NCBI GenBank assembly: GCA_015067825.1
Contig: SVLQ01000013.1
Span: 31,072-95,071 of the forward strand
Source of the DNA: Oscillospiraceae bacterium
GTDB taxonomy: Bacteria > Bacillota > Clostridia > Oscillospirales > QAMX01
Direction of reading: 5' to 3'
DNA length: 64,000 nucleotides
The stretch's first letter is position 1, and the number at the start of each line of letters is the position of its first letter. Position numbers and translations under genes: made by a program. Of this stretch, positions 47,503-55,278 are shown one piece after another. Under the pieces are notes generated by a model, which saw only the letters and a list, made by a program, of their open reading frames with translations, was not told the DNA's origin and did no database searches.

Positions 47503-48108
47503 ATGAAACAAAAGATTCGGGAAGCGATCGCCGTTGAGGGCCGCTACGACGCACACGTGGTGCGGGCGGCGGTCGACGCCACGGTGGTCGAACTCGGCGG
47601 ATTTTCGATCCTAAAAAATAACGCAAAACGCAAAATGCTGGCGACTTTGGCGGCAACGCAAGGTCTGATCGTGCTCACCGACAGCGATTCGGCCGGATTC
47701 CTGATCCGCGCAAAGCTCAAGGATGCGCTAAAAACCGGTACGGTGAAAATGGCCTACGTCCCGGCCGTGGCGGGCAAGGAGCGGCGCAAGGAAAAGGGCG
47801 GCAAGGAAGGCCTTTTGGGCGTCGAGGGCATGCCGCCCGAGGTGATCCTGCAGGCACTCCGTGAAGCCGGCGCGACACCTTTGAACGAGCCGAAACCGGA
47901 CGATCCCCCGCCGAAACCGGCGGTCACGCGCGGCGATCTCTACGAGATGGGCTTTTTCGGCCGTGCCGACAGCGCCCGCCGCCGTGCCGATCTGCTCGCC
48001 GCTCTCGATCTGCCGCCCCACGTTTCGGTGAGCGCGCTGGTCGATCTGCTGCAAAACCCCGCCTACGCGGAAAAATATCACCGCTATACCGAGGAGGAAC
48101 ACGCATGA
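47503..48108 (+). CDS. rnmV: Ribonuclease M5 (5S rRNA maturation)
   Basis: Toprim-domain nuclease that trims 5S rRNA precursor. 201 aa. Toprim motifs are IAVEGRYDAHVVR (catalytic Glu) and LIVLTDSDSAGFLIR (DxD). GGAGGAACC precedes the ATG. In Bacillus it lies near the origin too. Its stop overlaps the transporter start by four bases. An rRNA operon probably begins just beyond the window. Confidence 0.93.
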   Translation: MKQKIREAIAVEGRYDAHVVRAAVDATVVELGGFSILKNNAKRKMLATLAATQGLIVLTDSDSAGFLIRAKLKDALKTGTVKMAYVPAVAGKERRKEKGGKEGLLGVEGMPPEVILQALREAGATPLNEPKPDDPPPKPAVTRGDLYEMGFFGRADSARRRADLLAALDLPPHVSVSALVDLLQNPAYAEKYHRYTEEEHA

Positions 48109-49055
48109 ATCCGGAAGTTGTGAAACAGTTATTGCTCTTATTCGTCCTGATGGCCATCGGCTTCATCGGCACGAAGATCAAGCTCATCGACAAAGTCGGT
48201 TCCGATAAGATCTCCGCGCTGATCTCGCGCGTGACGATGCCGGCGATGTACCTCTCCACCTTCATGGCCCAGCCGTTCTCGACGAGCTCCCTAAAGCGCA
48301 TCGGCACGCTGTTTGCCATCAGCGCCGGCTACTACGCGCTGGCCACGGCCATCGGCTTCCTCTACGTCAAGGTGACGCGTGCGGACGAAAAGAGCCGCGG
48401 CGTTTACCAGTTTATGATGATTTTTTCCAACGCCGCCTACATGGGTTTCCCGGTTTTGCGCGCGGTTTTGGGCGAAGAAGCGATCTTTTTTGCCGCGTTC
48501 TATAACCTGCCGTTCAATATCCTCGCCTACTCGCTGGGCATCTGGCTTCTCCACCGCGGCCGCACGGATATGGCCGTCAACAAAAAGGAAATGTTTTTGA
48601 ATCCGGGCACGCTGAGCGTGGTCGCCGGTGCGCTGATGTTCCTCGTTTCGCCGCTGATCATGGATACGAAGGTCTACGACTGGATCTACCGCGGCGTGCT
48701 CTGGAGTGGGCTCGACTGCCTCGGCGATACCACCGTTCCGCTCTCCATGCTCGTCATCGGCTGCGTTCTGGCGACGGTCAAGCTCGACGCCGTTCTGAAA
48801 AACTGGCGCGTTTGGGGCGTTTGCGCGGTGCGTCTGCTCGTGCTGCCGCTGATCGTGCTGGGCGTTCTGAAGCTCCTGCCGATCGACTCGCTGACGCTGG
48901 GTATCCCCGTTCTGGTCACGGCGATGCCGTGTGCGGTGTTCTGCGTGATTTTAGCGAAGGAATACGGCGGCGACGAAAAAACCGGTTCGATCGGTGTGTT
49001 CCTCTCAACTCTCCTCTCCGCCGCAACGATCCCGCTGATCTCCGCATTGCTCTAA
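48105..49055 (+). CDS. AEC-family (auxin efflux carrier-type) transporter
   Basis: 316 aa integral membrane protein with about eight to ten segments. Typical AEC features: N-terminal LLLLFVLMAIGFIGTKIKLI, the central FSNAAYMGFPVLRAVLGEE with a membrane proline, and the C-terminal LVTAMPCAVFCVILAKEYGG. Family members move organic acids or export amino-acid derivatives; substrate unknown. Translationally coupled to rnmV. Confidence 0.92.
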   Translation: MNPEVVKQLLLLFVLMAIGFIGTKIKLIDKVGSDKISALISRVTMPAMYLSTFMAQPFSTSSLKRIGTLFAISAGYYALATAIGFLYVKVTRADEKSRGVYQFMMIFSNAAYMGFPVLRAVLGEEAIFFAAFYNLPFNILAYSLGIWLLHRGRTDMAVNKKEMFLNPGTLSVVAGALMFLVSPLIMDTKVYDWIYRGVLWSGLDCLGDTTVPLSMLVIGCVLATVKLDAVLKNWRVWGVCAVRLLVLPLIVLGVLKLLPIDSLTLGIPVLVTAMPCAVFCVILAKEYGGDEKTGSIGVFLSTLLSAATIPLISALL

Positions 49056-49067
49056 AGCTAAAAAATG

Positions 49068-49111
49068 ATCCCGGAAGACTTCGTTTTATCGAAGTCTTCC
49101 GGGATTTTTTA
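49068..49111. terminator. Strong intrinsic terminator between convergent genes
   Basis: Sixteen-base arms ATCCCGGAAGACTTCG and complement around TTTTAT, followed by TTTTTTAT. Serves the rnmV-AEC operon and probably also the amidohydrolase. Confidence 0.93.
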
Positions 49112-49115
49112 TGTT

Positions 49116-49919
49116 TTATTTTTCGCCGACGAGTGCGAGGGCGTTTTTCTCGCAAATTTTTTCCATCAGGTCGGACGGCAGGTCGAGATCAGAAAGGTAG
49201 CCGAGGGCTTTGGCGGGGTCGCACCACGGCAAATCGCTGCCGAAGAGCAGATGGTCGCTGCCGTGGGCGAGGATCATGCGCCGGTACTGCGCCGGATCGA
49301 GGCTGAACATCTCCGTCAGTGAGAGATCCAACCAAACACGGCGGCCGATGAGCAGCTCTTCCACGTCGTCCCACTGGCGGTTGCCACCGAAGTGCGCGGC
49401 GACGAGGTTTAAGTGCGGGTGCTTTTCGAGCACGCGCGCGATCGCCGTGGGCGTGGCGTGGATCTTATCGGGCGAGATGAAGTCCCAACCCGCGTGGGTG
49501 ATGACGAAAAGGCCGAGCTCGGCGGCGCGGGAAAAGATCGGGTCGAAGCGCGCATCGTCGAGCTCTATGCCCATGTAGTCGGGGTGGATCTTGATGCCTT
49601 TGATGCCGGCAGCGTGCAGGCGCGTCAGCTCGGCGTCGATAAAGTCCTCGCTGCTGGTCGGGTTGACCGAGCCGAGGGCGTAAAGGCGCGGGTGCGCGTT
49701 GGTGGCGATGGCGAAGTTGTTGACGTTGGTGGTCTGGCGGTCGTTGGTGGCGATGTTGCAGATCACGGCGCGGTCGATCCCGGCGTCGTCGAGTGCGCGG
49801 ACGGTGTCGGCGGCCGTGCCGTTGGTGTAGGTGGGGATCCCGCCGATCGCCGAGAGCTTGCCGAGGGCGCGTTCGGCGAGGGAATCGGGGAAGCAATGCG
49901 TGTGGAAATCGATGATCAT
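49116..49919 (-). CDS. Amidohydrolase family 2 (metal-dependent TIM barrel) protein
   Basis: 267 aa. Metal-binding DFHTH (H6, H8) at the first strand, IKIHPDY and FVITHAGWD, VAAHFGG and LLFGSDLPW at later strands, the set expected in amidohydrolase-2 (ACMSD/TIM-barrel hydrolase) proteins. Probably hydrolysis or decarboxylation of a small ring compound. GGAGG precedes the ATG. Monocistronic. Confidence 0.88.
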   Translation of the reverse strand: MIIDFHTHCFPDSLAERALGKLSAIGGIPTYTNGTAADTVRALDDAGIDRAVICNIATNDRQTTNVNNFAIATNAHPRLYALGSVNPTSSEDFIDAELTRLHAAGIKGIKIHPDYMGIELDDARFDPIFSRAAELGLFVITHAGWDFISPDKIHATPTAIARVLEKHPHLNLVAAHFGGNRQWDDVEELLIGRRVWLDLSLTEMFSLDPAQYRRMILAHGSDHLLFGSDLPWCDPAKALGYLSDLDLPSDLMEKICEKNALALVGEK

Positions 49920-49954
49920 GAAAAACCTCCGGGGAAGATGGGATTGTTGGAATG

Positions 49955-50200
49955 GTATGCGGTTACCGGATTGCGTAGGGCGGGGGTTACCTCACCTCGC
50001 GGCGATGCATTCGGGCGATTCGTGAATCGCCCCTACGACGGTTGTTTAACGTGCGTGCCAAACAACCAACCGTGTGCCGGACGTACGCGCGGGAGGCTGA
50101 TAGCCTCCCCTACGGTGTCTCGGTTTACCGGATTGCGTAGGGCGGGGGTTTACTCCCGCCGTTTGTCGCGGGTGGAAAAACCATACCTCACGGCGCTGTA
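49955..50200. repeat. Mosaic of short palindromic cassettes
   Basis: GGGCGATTC-GT-GAATCGCCC near 50012, GGGAGGCTGATAGCCTCCCC near 50090 and GGCGGGGGTTTACTCCCGCC near 50143. The 540-bp gap to the antiporter gene otherwise holds a promoter (50373-50401) and a plain AT-rich leader. Confidence 0.85.
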
Positions 50201-50372
50201 TTCTACGCTCTATTATACCACACTTCCCAATCTTTGCCAATTCTTTACCGAATAAATGAAACTTACGGAAAACGCCGCTAAAACGGCAATTTTCCTGCCG
50301 AAAAACAGGATTCTTTCGCCTTTATCACCAAAAAAACGAAAAAAGCGGAGCGAGATTCTATCTTTTCGTCGA

Positions 50373-50401
50373 TTTACAAAAAACAAGGTTTGTGTTATCA
50401 T
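50373..50401 (+). promoter_or_regulatory. Putative sigma-A promoter of the antiporter gene
   Basis: TTTACA at 50373-50378, 17-bp spacer with extended TGT, TATCAT at 50396-50401. Confidence 0.6.
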
Positions 50402-50461
50402 ATTACGGTGCGCGAAAAGCGCAAAGAACATCGATTTTTCGAGAAAGAAGTTGTGTCCCTC

Positions 50462-51745
50462 ATGGTTACTTTGTTGAACATCTGCGTAGCCCTGATCGCG
50501 GGTCTTTTGATGTCCCGTTTGGCGAAGGTCATCAAGCTGCCGGCCGTCACCGGTTATCTCGTCGCCGGTATCCTGATCGGCCCCTACTGCCTCGGCCAGC
50601 TCGGCATCGAAGGCTTCGGCTTCACGAGCATGGAATCGGTCAAGTCGCTTGATCTGATGTCGCAGGTCGCGCTCGGCTTTATCGCCTTTGCCATCGGTAA
50701 CGAATTCCGCCTCTCCCAGCTCAAGCAGACGGGCAAGCAGGCGACGGTCGTTGCCATCGTGCAGGCGGTCATGGCGACGATCCTCGTCGATATCGCGCTG
50801 ATCGGTCTGCACTTCATCCTCGGCCCCGATAAGCTTCCGATCCCCACGGCGATCACGCTGGGCGCTATCGCCACCGCGACCGCTCCGGCCGCCACGCTGA
50901 TGGTCGTCCGTCAGTACAAGGCCAAGGGTAAGGTCACCGATATGCTGCTGCCGGTCGTCGCCCTCGACGACGCGGTCGGTCTGGTCGTCTTTGCCATCTC
51001 CTTCGGCATCGCCAAAGCGATGACGCAGGGCACCTTCAGCATGATCTCGATCATCCTCGAGCCGATCCTCGAGGTCATTCTCTCGCTTGCGCTCGGTCTG
51101 ATCATGGGTCTGCTCTTCACCTTCTTTGAAAAGTGGTTCCATTCCAACAGCAAGCGCCTCAGCCTTTCGATCACCTTCGTTATCCTCACGGTTGCCCTGT
51201 CGATGCTCAAGTTTGAGGTCGGCGGCGTCCACGTCGGCTTCTCCTCGCTGTTGGTGTGCATGATGCTCGGCTCGGTCTTCTGCAACATCTGTGACTTCTC
51301 CGAAGAGCTGATGGAACGCACCGACAAATGGACGGCGCCGCTCTTCGTGCTGTTCTTCGTTCTGAGCGGCGCGGAGCTCGAGCTCAGCGTCTTCTCCGAG
51401 TGGACGGTCGTTCTGATCGGCGTTGTCTACATCATCGCCCGTTCGGTCGGTAAGATCTTCGGTGCGTACGTCGGTGCCAAGGGCACGAAATGTGCGCCGA
51501 CGATCGTCAAGTATCTGGGTATCACGCTGCTGCCGCAGGCCGGCGTTGCGCTCGGTATGTCGCTGACGGCCGCGCAGGTGCTCGGTGCCGAAGGCGCGGT
51601 CATCCGCAATGTCGCGCTGTTTGCCGTTCTCATCTACGAACTGGTTGGCCCGCTGCTCACGAAAATCGCCCTCACCAAGGCCGGCGAAATCACGCCGAAT
51701 CCCACTGATGCCCGCGTCGCCAACGACGACGATGACGACGAATAA
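50462..51745 (+). CDS. CPA2-type cation/proton antiporter
   Basis: 427 aa, about 12 membrane segments, Na+/H+ exchanger fold. Opening segment VTLLNICVALIAGLLMSRLA, then LPAVTGYLVAGILIGPY (typical KefB/CPA2 sequence), central ALDDAVGLVVFAISFGIAK with the ion-binding Asp pair region (LDDAVG), and a late GITLLPQAGVALGMSL. The tail ends in a cluster of Asp residues (NDDDDDE). No RCK/TrkA domain is fused, so it is a short form. Start uncertain: ATG 50462 or GTG 50453; no good ribosome site for either. Confidence 0.92.
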   Translation: MVTLLNICVALIAGLLMSRLAKVIKLPAVTGYLVAGILIGPYCLGQLGIEGFGFTSMESVKSLDLMSQVALGFIAFAIGNEFRLSQLKQTGKQATVVAIVQAVMATILVDIALIGLHFILGPDKLPIPTAITLGAIATATAPAATLMVVRQYKAKGKVTDMLLPVVALDDAVGLVVFAISFGIAKAMTQGTFSMISIILEPILEVILSLALGLIMGLLFTFFEKWFHSNSKRLSLSITFVILTVALSMLKFEVGGVHVGFSSLLVCMMLGSVFCNICDFSEELMERTDKWTAPLFVLFFVLSGAELELSVFSEWTVVLIGVVYIIARSVGKIFGAYVGAKGTKCAPTIVKYLGITLLPQAGVALGMSLTAAQVLGAEGAVIRNVALFAVLIYELVGPLLTKIALTKAGEITPNPTDARVANDDDDDE

Positions 51746-51778
51746 AGACCACCCCTCCGGAATTTCCCCAAGAGACAT

Positions 51779-51820
51779 AAAAAGGACGCTGCAGAGAATT
51801 CTCTGCAGCGTCCTTTTTGC
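51779..51820. terminator. Intrinsic terminator of the antiporter gene
   Basis: A perfect 36-bp palindrome centred on GAGAATTCTC (arms AAAGGACGCTGCAGAG), followed by TTTTT. Confidence 0.93.
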
Positions 51821-51854
51821 AGGCACAGGGATGGAGAATGATGAAATCGCACTC

Positions 51855-52200
51855 GTAGGGAACGGCCTGTGTGCCGTTCCGCATGTATCTATTGCCGCAA
51901 GGTGAGGTGCATCCACCCGCGACAAACGGCGGTCGAAGCCCCCGTTCGACGGCCAACCGGTAACCACGCCACCGTAGGGGAGGCTATCAGCCTCCCGCAC
52001 GAGCCAATCGCTGCGCGGTATGTGTTTCTCCACCCAACCGATGTAGGGGAGGGCCTCCGCGCCCTCCCGGACAAACGATTGCCACGCGGTTTGGATGTTG
52101 GCGCACGCATCAAACAACCGCCGTAGGGGCGATTCACGAATCGCCCGGACGTATCCATATCCGCAAGGCCGTAAGGGACGGGTTTCCCGTCCCTCGCAAA
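51855..52200. repeat. Mosaic of short palindromic cassettes between antiporter and spoIID
   Basis: GGGAACGGCCTGTGTGCCGTTCC near 51860, GGCGGTCGAAGCCCCCGTTC near 51928, GGGGAGGCTATCAGCCTCCC near 51978, GGGAGGGCCTCCGCGCCCTCCC near 52047, GGGCGATTC-AC-GAATCGCCC near 52129, and GGGACGGGTTTCCCGTCCC near 52176. Linkers carry GGTGCATCCACCCGCG and CCACGCGG-type sequence. Six different cassettes in 345 bp; the densest mosaic in the window. No gene seen. Confidence 0.88.
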
Positions 52201-52204
52201 CCCG

Positions 52205-53263
52205 TCATCGCGCGATTTCCTCGATCTGTCCGATCTCCACACCGGTATAATAATACGCCAAAATCGCCCGATAGCCGAGCCCGCGCTGCGCGAGCACCTT
52301 AGCGCCGTGCTGGCTCAGGCCGACACCGTGGCCATAGCCGACCGTGTCGAAACGGATGCGGTCGGTGCCTTGTGTGATCGTGATTGCAGCACTCCGCAGT
52401 CCGCAGAGCGCGCGCAGCTCACCGCCGCTGACGGTCACGCCGCCGACATCCACCGTGCGCAAAAGCCCGCTGACGGCGTAGTCGAACCCGGAAAACCAGT
52501 CGAACGCGTTGGGCTCGAGCACAGCCTTGGGGTAACGCGCGAGGAAGGCCGCGCGAAAATCGGCCGCCGCGAACACCGCGCTGTCGGCGTAGCCGGCCAG
52601 CTCGGCCTCCTCCGCCGGCGCGGCCACGCTGACAAGGTAGGGCACATTCCCGCCCCAGACGTCGGTGGCACTGTTGGTGTAGGCCGAGGACATCGCGTGG
52701 AACACGGCCATGATCGGCTCACCGGCAAAGGTCGCGATCTCGCCGGCCGTCGCCGAAACGGCATCGACGATGCGCGCAGCGTAGTCCCGGCCCGATTCGC
52801 CCCAGCTCGCAGCCAGCGTATCGAGGTCGGCGAGTGCGCAGCAATGAGATGGATTGTCGCAGATGACCGCCTCGGGATGGGCGGAAACGGGATGTGCCGC
52901 GCGGTAGGCGAGGTAGGTGCGGGCGGCGACGGCCTGCGCCTTGAGCGCTTCGGGCGGAAAGAGCGCGGGCATTTCGGCCGCGACGATGGCAACCACGGCC
53001 GCTTCGAGCTCGAGCTCGGTGAGAATCCCGTCGGAAAGCACGGCGATCGTCGTTTGCTGCGGTTCAACCGGTTCGGGCGTGGTCTGCGCGGTGGTTGTCG
53101 GCACAGTCGTCGAAACCGGAGGCGCGGCGGTTGTCACGGTTGTGGTTGGTGCAGTCGTTTCCGGCAGTGCGGCTGTCTGCGGCATTCGCCCTGCCAAAAC
53201 GGCAATGGGCAGTGCGGCGGCTGTCACGAACAGAACGATGGCCAAGAGGATACTTTTTTTCAT
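52205..53263 (-). CDS. spoIID: SpoIID/LytB-type lytic transglycosylase (stage II sporulation protein D)
   Basis: Peptidoglycan hydrolase needed for engulfment of the forespore. 352 aa from ATG 53263 (GAAGGAG upstream). N-terminal membrane anchor (about 5-24), Thr/Pro-rich spacer (30-70), then the SpoIID domain: EMPALFPPEALKAQAVAART, the Cys-His-containing CDNPSHCCALAD, the catalytic-region HAMSSAYTNSATDVWGG, and a late GYGHGVGLSQHGAKVLAQRG. The usual Escherichia/Bacillus neighbours (spoIIR, spoIIQ) are not visible here. It indicates a spore former or descendant of one. Confidence 0.92.
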   Translation of the reverse strand: MKKSILLAIVLFVTAAALPIAVLAGRMPQTAALPETTAPTTTVTTAAPPVSTTVPTTTAQTTPEPVEPQQTTIAVLSDGILTELELEAAVVAIVAAEMPALFPPEALKAQAVAARTYLAYRAAHPVSAHPEAVICDNPSHCCALADLDTLAASWGESGRDYAARIVDAVSATAGEIATFAGEPIMAVFHAMSSAYTNSATDVWGGNVPYLVSVAAPAEEAELAGYADSAVFAAADFRAAFLARYPKAVLEPNAFDWFSGFDYAVSGLLRTVDVGGVTVSGGELRALCGLRSAAITITQGTDRIRFDTVGYGHGVGLSQHGAKVLAQRGLGYRAILAYYYTGVEIGQIEEIAR

Positions 53264-53370
53264 CGGCTTGTCTCCTTCTTTTGTTTGATCGGTCACTGCA
53301 TGATATGCCCGCGCGCAAAAAAATATGCGAAAAGGGTGGTTTGCGGATACCATCTTGGCGGCACTTGTGG

Positions 53371-53376
53371 TATAAT
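53371..53376 (+). promoter_or_regulatory. Extended -10 promoter of the glyoxalase-family gene
   Basis: TATAAT at 53371-53376 preceded by TGG (extended -10); no good -35 at the right place. About 45 nt before the ribosome site. Confidence 0.5.
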
Positions 53377-53430
53377 ATCGGTAGCGGCCGATCGGTGCGC
53401 TGAAACCAAAGGATAACGGAGGAATCAACC

Positions 53431-53835
53431 ATGGCGAATACCTGCATTCCGGGCTGCGGCTTCCACCATCTGGCGCTGCGCGTCCGCGATTTCGACAAGA
53501 GCTACAAATTCTACACCGAAACGCTCGGCTTCCGCCTTCGCACCTCGTGGGGCGAGGGCGACGGCAAAGTTGCACTACTCGACCTCGGCGACGGCGGCTG
53601 CCTGGAGCTGTTTGCCGGCAGAACGACCGAAGAGGCGCAGGGCATTTTCTGGCACGTCGCGCTGAAGGTCGACGATGTCGATGCGGCCTACGAACGCGCA
53701 ATGGCCGCCGGCTGTGAAGACTACCGTACCCCGCGCGAGGCGCTGCTCGGCGACGGTGACGTCAAGATCGCTGTCCGTCTGGCGTTTGTCCGCGGCTTCG
53801 ACGGCGAACTGCTCGAGTTCTTCTGCGAAAAATAA
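53431..53835 (+). CDS. Glyoxalase/VOC superfamily protein
   Basis: 134 aa, one vicinal-oxygen-chelate domain of two beta-alpha-beta-beta-beta halves. It opens FHHLALRVRDFDKSYKFYTE, with His13 as a probable metal ligand, has Glu near 58 (GGCLELFAG), His near 74 (FWHVALKVDDVDAAY) and a final Glu in GELLEFF, the four metal-ligand positions of glyoxalase I-like enzymes. So metal-binding is expected; substrate unknown. GGAGGAATCAACC precedes the ATG. Confidence 0.88.
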   Translation: MANTCIPGCGFHHLALRVRDFDKSYKFYTETLGFRLRTSWGEGDGKVALLDLGDGGCLELFAGRTTEEAQGIFWHVALKVDDVDAAYERAMAAGCEDYRTPREALLGDGDVKIAVRLAFVRGFDGELLEFFCEK

Positions 53836-53845
53836 GCACATACGC

Positions 53846-53886
53846 AAAAATCCCGCCAAGAGATCGATCTTGGTGGGATTTTTTAT
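53846..53886. terminator. Bidirectional intrinsic terminator
   Basis: Arms AATCCCGCCAAGA and TCTTGGTGGGATT around GATCGA, A-run before, T-run after. It ends both the VOC gene (plus) and the mini-gene at 53918 (minus). Confidence 0.9.
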
Positions 53887-53917
53887 GCCGTTTTACGCCG
53901 GTTGGATGACAAATGCC

Positions 53918-53959
53918 TCAAATTTTCCACATGGTTTTGCTGTAATCGTAATTTGCCAT
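53918..53959 (-). CDS. 13-codon mini-ORF with complete expression signals (or small-RNA gene)
   Basis: Encodes only MANYDYSKTMWKI. Unlike random short ORFs it has GGAGGGAGCGGC right before the ATG, a promoter TTGCCC-17-TATAAT about 30 nt upstream of that, and a strong terminator 35 nt downstream. The predicted RNA is about 140 nt. No other gene is in the unit. It could be a microprotein, a leader-like peptide or an sRNA. No known family recognised. Confidence 0.45.
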   Translation of the reverse strand: MANYDYSKTMWKI

Positions 53960-53993
53960 GCCGCTCCCTCCGATTTTTCGCTTCTTTGCCTGC

Positions 53994-54022
53994 ATTATAT
54001 CATATTTTTTAGGATAGGGCAA
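53994..54022 (-). promoter_or_regulatory. Putative sigma-A promoter of the 13-codon unit
   Basis: On the minus strand TTGCCC at 54017-54022, 17-bp spacer, TATAAT at 53994-53999. Confidence 0.6.
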
Positions 54023-54064
54023 CAAAAAACGTCCGGCGAATTGGAAGTTGGTGAAAGGTCGGCA

Positions 54065-54235
54065 ACACGCTCTCGCCTCTCCCTTTGGGAGAGGTGCCCC
54101 AGTTCGCAAACTGGGGCGGAGAGGGTCTTGATGAAAAAAACAAGCGGAACCATACCCTCTCAGTCAAAAAACGGTTCCTAAGAACCGGTTTTTGACAGCT
54201 CCCCCAAAGGGGGAGCCAAGGCCTACGCTGGCGGT
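54065..54235. repeat. Pair of inverted two-stem elements
   Basis: First element: CTCTCCCTTTGGGAGAGG, then a second hairpin GCCCCAGTTC-GC-AAACTGGGGC, then GGAGAGGGT. Second, inverted: ACCCTCTCAGTC, a hairpin AAAAACGGTTCCTAAGAACC-type stem, GACAGCTCCCCC-AAAGGGGGAGCC. Both share the frame of the arrays at 940 and 7905 but carry different second stems. No gene in this stretch. Confidence 0.8.
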
Positions 54236-54281
54236 ATTTCCCTCAAATTCTGATTTGTCGGCCTGATGATGCTTTATAAAA

Positions 54282-54318
54282 ACAGGGGCAGCATTTCGGA
54301 AAATGCTGCCCCTGTGCT
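54282..54318 (-). terminator. Intrinsic terminator downstream of ricT
   Basis: Arms ACAGGGGCAGCATTT and complement around CGGA; on the minus strand followed by TTTTTATAAAG. Confidence 0.85.
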
Positions 54319-54341
54319 GTTTCGTGGGGTAATCTCGGGGT

Positions 54342-54405
54342 CCCCGCAAAGCTCTGCTTTGTGGGGTGAACTCTCGGAGTCCCCGCGAAACTCCGTTTCG
54401 TGGGG
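54342..54405. repeat. Two CCCCGC hairpin repeats with compensatory changes
   Basis: Copy 1 at 54342-54366: CCCCGCAAAGC-TCT-GCTTTGTGGGG. Copy 2 at 54381-54405: CCCCGCGAAAC-TCC-GTTTCGTGGGG. Both arms changed together. The same hairpin is in the oriC candidate at 35468. Confidence 0.85.
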
Positions 54406-54411
54406 AAGTCT

Positions 54412-55263
54412 TTAGTCGGGGATGTTTTCGGTCTTATCGTAGCCGCCGCGCGATTTTTTGAGGATCGTGCACTGCGAGGCGGTGTATTCCGTCGGCGGCT
54501 GGTCGGGTGCGCGGTCGAGGCGCACCTTCACACGCTCCTTGAGAAGCGTCGCCTCGGTGACAATACCCTTGCCGTCGGGCGTTTCGACGAGCGAGCCCAC
54601 CGGCGGTACGCGCTTGGCGAGGTCTTCGTAGGCAGCCTGCTCGTATTTCAAGCAGCACATCAGGCGGCCGCATGCGCCCGAGATCTTCATCGGGTTCAAA
54701 GAAAGCGACTGCTCTTTGGCCATTTTGATCGAAACGGGCTGGAACTCGTTCAAAAACGACGAGCAGCAGAACGGACGGCCGCAGATGCCGATGCCGCCGA
54801 GCATTTTGGCCTCATCACGCACGCCGATCTGGCGCAGGTCGATGCGCGTGCGGAAAATGCGCGCGAGCTCTTTTAAAAGCTCACGGAAGTCGACGCGCCC
54901 GTCGGAGGTGAAGTAGAACATCAGCTTCGAGCCGTCGAAGGTGTACTCTGCGTCCACGAGGTGCATATCGATCTTGTGCTTTTCGATGCATTCGTTGCAG
55001 ATAATAAAGGCTTCTTTTTCCTTCTTTTTGGTCTGTTCGGCAATGCGCAGATCCTCGTCGGTGGCGATGCGGATCAGGGGTTTCAGGGGCGAGACGATCT
55101 CGTTATCCTCCACCATTTTGTTGCCGACGGTGCATTCGCCGAGCTCCAGCCCGCGGGCGGTCTCGACGATGACCATTTGCCCCGCCTCGGCAGTCTTGCC
55201 CTGCGGGTCGAAATAATATACTTTTCCGATGTCCTTAAAACGGACGCCGATGATCTCAGTCAA
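54412..55263 (-). CDS. ricT: PSP1-domain protein RicT/YaaT
   Basis: Member of the RicAFT (Y-) complex, which affects RNase Y-dependent RNA processing and competence/sporulation in Bacillus. 283 aa. PSP1 domain with cysteines in GIGICGRPFCCSSF and SGACGRLMCCLKYE that carry iron-sulfur clusters in the complex. The start is TTG at 55263 (TEIIGVRFKDIGKVYYFD), seven bases after GGAGG; the next in-frame candidate has no ribosome site. It follows holB, as in Bacillus (holB-yaaT). Confidence 0.94.
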   Translation of the reverse strand: MTEIIGVRFKDIGKVYYFDPQGKTAEAGQMVIVETARGLELGECTVGNKMVEDNEIVSPLKPLIRIATDEDLRIAEQTKKKEKEAFIICNECIEKHKIDMHLVDAEYTFDGSKLMFYFTSDGRVDFRELLKELARIFRTRIDLRQIGVRDEAKMLGGIGICGRPFCCSSFLNEFQPVSIKMAKEQSLSLNPMKISGACGRLMCCLKYEQAAYEDLAKRVPPVGSLVETPDGKGIVTEATLLKERVKVRLDRAPDQPPTEYTASQCTILKKSRGGYDKTENIPD

Positions 55264-55278
55264 GGGTAGTTCCTCCAA

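Noticed and set aside
50213..52117. 634-residue minus-strand ORF
   Set aside because: Shadow of the antiporter gene extended through repeat cassettes on both sides; very high Asp/Arg content.
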